Assembly (NCBI RefSeq): GCF_009730915.1
Contig: NC_052474.1
Span: forward strand, 3,817,501-3,881,500
Reading direction: 5' to 3'
DNA from: Dioscorea cayenensis subsp. rotundata
Lineage: Eukaryota > Streptophyta > Magnoliopsida > Dioscoreales > Dioscoreaceae
Length of the DNA stretch: 64,000 bases
Part shown: positions 59,113 through 64,000 of the stretch, one piece after another
Layout of the letters: each line of letters opens with the position of its first letter
How positions within the stretch are numbered: the stretch's first letter is position 1
Notes under the pieces: model-generated
Told to the model about the DNA's origin: nothing
The model's input: the letters and a program-made list of their open reading frames with translations, nothing else
Database searches by the model: none
Position numbers and translations under genes: made by a program

Positions 59113-59628
59113 TCATGGACGCCCTACCGCCTCCCTCCTAAGTATGCGGGTAACATACCTTAATCTCGAGGTAAGGAACGCTCCCGTCATGCGGTAGTCG
59201 TAACTTCTCACCCCAAAGTAATTGCTCGATAAACCGCATGACGTAGACGGCGAATCGACGCTTCCTTGTTTTTGGCGCGGTTTCCATGTCGGCACAGAGT
59301 GGGTACTTTTGCCGTCACCGATCACTAACTCCATATCGACACAATTGTCGAATAGATTCCACTGTCGAGATATGCAAGTTGAGATTAGAATACCGATTAA
59401 ATACCAAACACTATTAATCGACATAGTTAAAGAACTTACCATGTCCAACGCTGCCTTTATCGCATTCCTGACATGAAAGAATAATGCCCTATATTCTTGT
59501 TTATCATTGTCAAGGACGACGACATGGAAGTGGCTATTCATGATTATCGGAGGATGACACTTTGAACTTCGTGCAAAGTTGCGCACAGCATCCCCGACCA
59601 TAGCCATAATTGTTTTCATGTGCGCCAT
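59113..59628 (-). pseudogene. Ulp1-like (C48) cysteine protease domain, frameshifted
   Basis: Ulp1/SENP proteases cleave SUMO-type tags; many plant MULEs carry such a domain. Seen on the minus strand: HFHVVVLDNDKQEYR, containing the catalytic His and the usual LDN block; a 78-bp intron with good borders (59362-59439); then LFDNCVDME and PRQKQGSVD leading to the catalytic Cys; later LRYVTRILRREAVGRP. Between these, another frame reads AVYVMRFIEQLLWGEKLRLP, the block that normally follows the Cys. One base is missing at the Cys codon (about 59249-59256), a compensating shift lies near 59165-59172, and another is needed after EYR. The domain is therefore dead. The open frame from 59628 is kept only by chance across these shifts. 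Confidence 0.8.
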
Positions 59629-59844
59629 CCCCGCTTTGACATAAACAAACAGAAGTGGTCCCGGGTGATGAGGCAGCGCTTGTAAGGATATGGCTCTTTT
59701 CGCTCACGACTTTTAGTATTATGCATACGAAAAGCTGCCCATCACATCATCTCGTGACCATCTTCTTACCCCTCAAGCAGCAGGTACATTTGTCCTCGTG
59801 GTGCCGACAACGCTCATTCTTCCACACGATGAAAGTCGAGGTTA

Positions 59845-60050
59845 AACGATAATGTATATAATAAGACCATATCAGTAAAATGTTTAAATGATATTATCAA
59901 TTGTTAAATGATATTATATATAATTAAACGTTATAGACAAATTAAATGGTAACATAAAAGACATTAAACACTATTAGAAAATCGTGAAAACATTATAACA
60001 AAAAAACTTTTAAACACTATCATAAAAACTTTAGACTTACTCCGTCTCAT
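59845..60050. repeat. TTAAAC-rich block 5 of the MULE
   Basis: Four TTAAAC hexamers plus TTAAATG variants, just beyond the 5' end of the Ulp1 domain remnant on its strand. Confidence 0.6.
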
Positions 60051-60260
60051 GAGCAGACTGAGGAAGATCCTCATCAACTCCTCGCTCAGATTTGTTAAGA
60101 CGAGACATGCCAACCCATGGGAATAAAAAGCTTTTCAGCCGTCCCGTCCCATTGTTGATCGGCCTCGATCATCTCTCTCGCCGCTTCGGTCGGGTCTTCG
60201 GGAGCATCGCCGCTGCACCTTCACTTGTTCAAGCACCGCCAAAGATCTTTCTTCGATGCG

Positions 60261-60420
60261 AGGACGACGGCAGCGACAAAGATCAACCGCATACACATCC
60301 TTACATGGTTGTTCTTGTCAGGATTGCGCCCGGCTTCGACGCGGGACGACAGGGCGACAACATCAACCGCAGATACATCCTTACATGGTTCTAGTCATGG
60401 GTCGGGATTGCTGTCCCTCG
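60261..60420. repeat. Imperfect 80-bp tandem duplication inside the MULE
   Basis: ATCAACCGCA followed by TACATCCTTACATGGTT occurs at about 60282-60310 and 60362-60390, with flanking similarity (GACGGCAGCGACAA against GACAGGGCGACAA). The unit is about 80 bp and diverged. Confidence 0.75.
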
Positions 60421-60833
60421 CTCGATGCGGTAATCGTCGCTCACGGCCACCAGCAATGCATTCAACGATCTTCTCAACCGTGGGCCATGACGACAAAGAT
60501 CATCTGGGAGACACACCCTTAGCTTGTTCTTGATTTGCAAGGATTATGTCCATCTTTGATACCGCAATCTCGGAAGCCGGTTCCACCGGGTCCATCGATT
60601 CATTAAGAAGAGACTTAACGACCTTCTCAACCACGGCAACGGCCACATCATCTACGATGTCCCTCCACCGTCACGGCTATAGTCATCAACTGCGATGACT
60701 CAAGAATAAACGATCACCGATGGTGTTGCTATTGTTTCATCGTCACCCGCATGCAGGAGACAGAGGCGTATTGTTCTCCTCTTTTCGCAAGTCTCTTCGA
60801 ATGTGGCCGTCTTGAACGACCTTCCCGATGATG

Positions 60834-61249
60834 TCATCGCTGCCAAATCCCGACGCCTCGCTCGTCCCGGTGCTTCAGCCTGAGGGATGGCGCAATGCGG
60901 GCATGAACGTCCCTTCCAGCCGCTTCAACACGAGCGACATGCCGAGGAAACTCGGTTATCAATATCCGCACGCCTCGGATAAGAGTTGCTGCGACATCTT
61001 CGCCTAATGTCGCCGGCTGGGCCGCCACTGGGTCGGAGGGGGTCCATGGTCGAGGGGCTGCCACAATCGGAGGTACCGCTCACTGCCGTGGTAGGGGGTT
61101 GCTGAATCCGCCGGGTGGGGAGGGCTTCTCCTGGCCGAGGATCGCGGCGCGCGTGGGCCTGGAAGTAGGAGAACTACGCCGAGCACGGCACGATAGAGGC
61201 CGCCTCTCATCCCGCCTCGAGCAAGTGGTTCCCGAGAAAAAGCATCCAT
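60834..61249 (-). pseudogene. GC-rich coding-like remnant inside the MULE
   Basis: Overlapping minus-strand frames (60834-61064 and 61004-61249) in a GC-rich stretch. The lower one, LGEDVAATLIRGVRILITEF followed by RHVARVEAAGRDV, looks like the Ala/Val/Arg-rich linker often found before the Ulp1 domain in such elements. It lies upstream of the protease remnant on the same strand, which fits. No firm domain is assigned. Confidence 0.35.
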
Positions 61250-61309
61250 CCGCTCGGCTCGTCCCTAATAAATATTTCTTCTTCAAAGATTCACGAACCA
61301 AACTCAGAA

Positions 61310-61530
61310 ACTAACATATGTAAACCAAACAATTTTCAGCGAAATCATTCATTTTAAACTATAAAAACTATATTTAAACAGAGTGGTTATATATTTAAAC
61401 GTTATAGAATATATTTAAACGGAGAACAAAATATTTAAACCAAGTATTTAATAAGTTTTTAAACGTAGAATACTAAAGTTAAACGCTAAATAATATGTTT
61501 AAACATTAAAGACTTATGTTAAACATCGTC
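61310..61530. repeat. TTAAAC-rich block 6 of the MULE
   Basis: Nine TTAAAC hexamers in about 220 bp, the densest block, often as ATATTTAAAC or GTTAAAC. Confidence 0.75.
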
Positions 61531-61683
61531 CATGATTTATTACCTCTTTCCCATCGAGCGATCGACAAGTCGGTTTCTACCGCCGCTTGCTTTCCTGTAA
61601 GTACTTTCACCCGAAGCACAAAGATCCTTGGGATCTCGCCAAAACCGACTTTCTTTCCCCGCTCCGTCACCAGAAACCGGACG

Positions 61684-62301
61684 TTAAGCCGACCGAGCAA
61701 CCCTTAACGTATCTCGTGTTGGTCTTCTTCCCGACAGATCTATCTTACACTCGGGCGGTCGCCAGGAATATCCTCCATAAGCCACTGTCAGGCCGTCGCG
61801 CTCTACGCCAGATCGCTCTACGGTCGGTAGTATCATCGACATAATCAATGATCCAGCTCGAACCGAGCATGATGTATTTTGGGAAGAGGATCGCACTCTA
61901 TGAGGTACACCATCGTGAGTTTGACAAAAATTATCTTCTTCTCCCTCCGTCGAACAAGTTGCACCAGAGCGTTCTCGACGGAGTCTCTCGCTCTCGTAGG
62001 TTTTTCGATAGATACCTCCCTTCAACGCCGAGCCGGTTTTCTTCTTCTCAAACACGATCGGCTCGCCATCGCAACGTAGCATCAAGAACGAGGGCCACAT
62101 CTTGAGGTCTCGAAAACTCAGCAGCTTTCCCCGATCCTCGAATTTATCAGCGCACCATCGCATCTTTGCAAAAGAGAAATCAAGAACGGTCCTCTCGGTA
62201 TATAGCTCCCACTCAAATAACGTCGCAAAACGGTGTCCTTCTGATGATCTCCCGAAAGGTCGAGGGGTCATGTTATCTTTCAATTCACCTAAGGTCTCCA
62301 C
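61684..62301 (-). pseudogene. Probable N-terminal part of the MULE Ulp1 gene
   Basis: A 205-codon open frame on the minus strand, GC-richer than the flanks, containing LFEWELYTERTVLDFSFAKM and LLSFRDLKMWPSFLMLR. Just upstream (about 62290-62330) another frame reads MGDAIWQVSGDLR and then stops. By content and position it resembles the DUF1985-like N-terminal half of transposon-borne Ulp1 proteins, but I cannot confirm that. At least one frame shift separates the two parts. Confidence 0.4.
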
Positions 62302-62399
62302 TCACCTGCCAAATAGCATCGCCCATTAACTAGGTCGACCGCCATAATCACAAGCCTCCGATAATAACAACACATTCAACATGCAAGATTCACAAAAGT

Positions 62400-62560
62400 T
62401 TAGCTGAAATATAATGTTTTAAACCAGAACCTCTCGCTTATTAAACAGAGATATCAAAATTGTTAAACGTAGACCCAGTTTTATTAAACAGAGACAGAAT
62501 AGTTAAACAGTAGACAACAAAATTTTAAATCAGAACATCTCATTTCTTAAACGTAAACCC
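62400..62560. repeat. TTAAAC-rich block 7 of the MULE
   Basis: Six TTAAAC hexamers in about 160 bp, with longer words repeated (TATTAAACAGAGA twice, TTAAACGTA twice). Confidence 0.7.
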
Positions 62561-63231
62561 TCATCTCAGAAACTCGCAACCATATCAAACGAAAGGGGAA
62601 ACGTACATTATAAATATTACACAAATCATAACAATCGAAAAACTATTTCAATAGTGTATACAAACGAAAATGCAAAACAAAAACAAAACCCTAGCCGAGA
62701 AATCTCCCCGCAAGACTAACAAAAACCCCAACCGAGAAATCCCCCGCAGACTTCAATATCTTCCAACAAAAAAACATGGAGCACAAAACAAAACCGAAAA
62801 ATCTTTCTTTGTAATGTAACAGCTAACATAAAACCATACTCAATACCTTAGATCGCAAACCCGATGAAAATGCCAACTAGTCACGCTGGGGACTTCTCCT
62901 TCGAGATACCGATGGAAAGGGAAAAAGTCGATGAAATGCTAATTACAGAGGTTTCACGGGAGAGACAACTTCGGAGACGACTTCGAAACGGAAAAAGTCA
63001 AGACGCGAGTCGAGAAAAAGCAAGTAAACTGCTCCAATAAATTGCCTCTCTCAGTTACCCTACGTAAAACCCACCCCACTTCCTCTCAAACCGCCGAGAT
63101 GGTCAGCACCACGACTCCCCCACGCAAGGGCATTTTTCGTCCATAAAATTTAAAACTCACCCGCTCACATCCGCTATGCTTTGGGGTTTCGAAAAACATG
63201 AGTTTAAAAAGGAGGTGTTTAGAGATTACAA

Positions 63232-63287
63232 AACTAACGTGTATTTTTTGGCAATTTTTACAAACTTAGAGGGCTGGCAATTTTCAC
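63232..63287 (-). repeat. Right terminal inverted repeat of the MULE
   Basis: Read on the minus strand it begins GTGAAAATTGCCAGCCC, then TCTAAGTTTGTAAAAATTG and CCAAAAAATACACG, parallel to the left end. Confidence 0.7.
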
Positions 63288-63296
63288 TTAATTAAA
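63284..63296. repeat. Right target-site duplication of the MULE
   Basis: TCACTTAATTAAA, identical to the copy at 54834-54846. Confidence 0.8.
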
Positions 63297-63779
63297 TCTT
63301 TGTGTCTCATACTTGTGATATAGATCGGCATGTTTTTTTCTTCTTTTCATCTCTTTATTTATTTTTTGTGATTTTTGAAAAATAACAATTCTTTTTCATA
63401 AAAATAATAAATAATAAATAACAATTCCCAGTTATGTAAATAGTTAGTGTTAAACATTTATAATTTAATCGTATTTAATTTGAGGAATTTATCTCAAACA
63501 AACATATGAAATATCAATTAATCAACATTGTAGTTCAATTAAAAAAAATAAATAGTGATCTCATTTACACCAACTTTTTTTTTTTTATAAAAACACAAAA
63601 ATATAAAATTCATAAATCTATGTGAAATATTATTTCTTGTGAGAGAAACAAAAGATCATAATAAGAAGTTATTGGCTTATAAGATTTATGAGATTCACAT
63701 GTGACATACGTAAAGCTTTCATAGTAATAGAAATCTTAGAAAGTGCATCTTTGTCAAATTAAATGCCAAAACTTTTTCT

Positions 63780-63810
<31 letters not shown>

Positions 63811-64000
63811 TGTAACATTATATATGTACTCTGTTTATGGTTATGGATGGAATACAAGGGTGATGTCTTTTTAAAATTTTAAAAATGGTAATAAAAATTA
63901 AAAATTGGATGAATGGTGGTGATTAGAATTGTTGGATGGCCCAACTCTTGGAGGGCCATCTCAAATTTGAGGTCACTTAAAATTATTTAAATAATAAATT
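63297..64000. other. AT-rich flank right of the MULE
   Basis: Plain AT-rich intergenic DNA with a (TA)n run near 63781-63806. No gene or transposon is recognised. Confidence 0.6.

Larger units (their letters stand above)
54847..63287. mobile_element. Mutator-like element (MULE), 8.4 kb, Ulp1-carrying type
   Basis: The ends are imperfect inverted repeats: GGGAAAAATTCATCG..CCCCTCGTAATTTTCAAAAC on the left against GTGAAAATTGCCAGCCCTCT and AAGTTTGTAAAAATTGCC from the right. Both are flanked by TTAATTAAA (9 bp; the identity extends to TCACTTAATTAAA, 13 bp) at 54834-54846 and 63284-63296. A 9-bp duplication is the Mutator hallmark. Inside, GC-richer coding-like stretches alternate with AT-rich blocks dense in TTAAAC. 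A decayed Ulp1 (C48) protease gene lies on the minus strand. Plant MULEs with such a domain are known as Kaonashi-type. I did not recognise the MURA transposase, so this copy is probably non-autonomous. Many frames are broken. Confidence 0.8.

Noticed and set aside
1..64000. CRISPR arrays, bacterial operons, tRNA or rRNA genes
   Set aside because: No spaced identical repeats of CRISPR type, no Shine-Dalgarno/operon layout and no cloverleaf or rRNA sequence was recognised; the window is plant nuclear DNA.

Overview
The window is nuclear DNA of a flowering plant. It has intron-split genes with GT/AG borders, AT-rich intergenic DNA full of (TA)n, (TTA)n and (GA)n runs, a plant MIR166 hairpin, and only plant gene families (SAUR, HD-Zip I, CYP71, SHOU4-like, HLB1). 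The Stowaway- and Mutator-type MITEs, the Ulp1-carrying MULE and the protein flavour suggest a non-grass monocot such as a yam. That guess is tentative. There is one assembly gap of exactly 1000 N (49719-50718).

Layout. 1-12.5 kb: a SAUR32-type auxin-response gene at the left edge, then long AT-rich intergenic DNA holding a MIR166 precursor (about 6905-7019), two Stowaway-like elements and a small GC-rich insertion with 16-bp flanking repeats. 12.6-14.3 kb: an HD-Zip I transcription factor gene of the ATHB7/ATHB12 clade, behind a GC-rich promoter with ABRE and DRE cores and a MULE-type MITE. 14.3-17.7 kb: no established gene, some exon-like segments and a 195-bp tandem duplication. 17.7-20.8 kb (-): Mediator subunit MED10, five exons. 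22.1-24.7 kb (+): a short SHOU4/At1g16860-type membrane protein, with a probable micro-exon and a 3'UTR intron. 27.2-28.8 kb (-): a CYP71-type cytochrome P450 whose second exon carries two single-base frameshifts. 32.7-36.7 kb (+): a TBC-domain RabGAP, five exons. 38.9-46.4 kb (+): HLB1, a TPR protein of the trans-Golgi network, 14 exons. 46.4-54.8 kb: intergenic DNA, the N gap, a P450 relic and retroelement-like DNA. 54.8-63.3 kb: an 8.4-kb Mutator-like element (MULE) with degenerate terminal inverted repeats, 9-bp target duplications, and a decayed Ulp1-type (C48) protease gene on the minus strand. Blocks dense in a TTAAAC hexamer separate its coding-like segments.

The genes do not form a pathway; they are ordinary independent plant genes. 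Two regulatory links are plausible but weak: SAUR, HD-Zip I and HLB1 touch auxin, ABA and trafficking responses, and the SHOU4-like, TBC and HLB1 proteins all belong to families tied to endomembrane traffic. The most unusual material is the MULE, with its motif arrays and an Ulp1 catalytic-cysteine frameshift. I did not find an undescribed system that I could defend beyond that.
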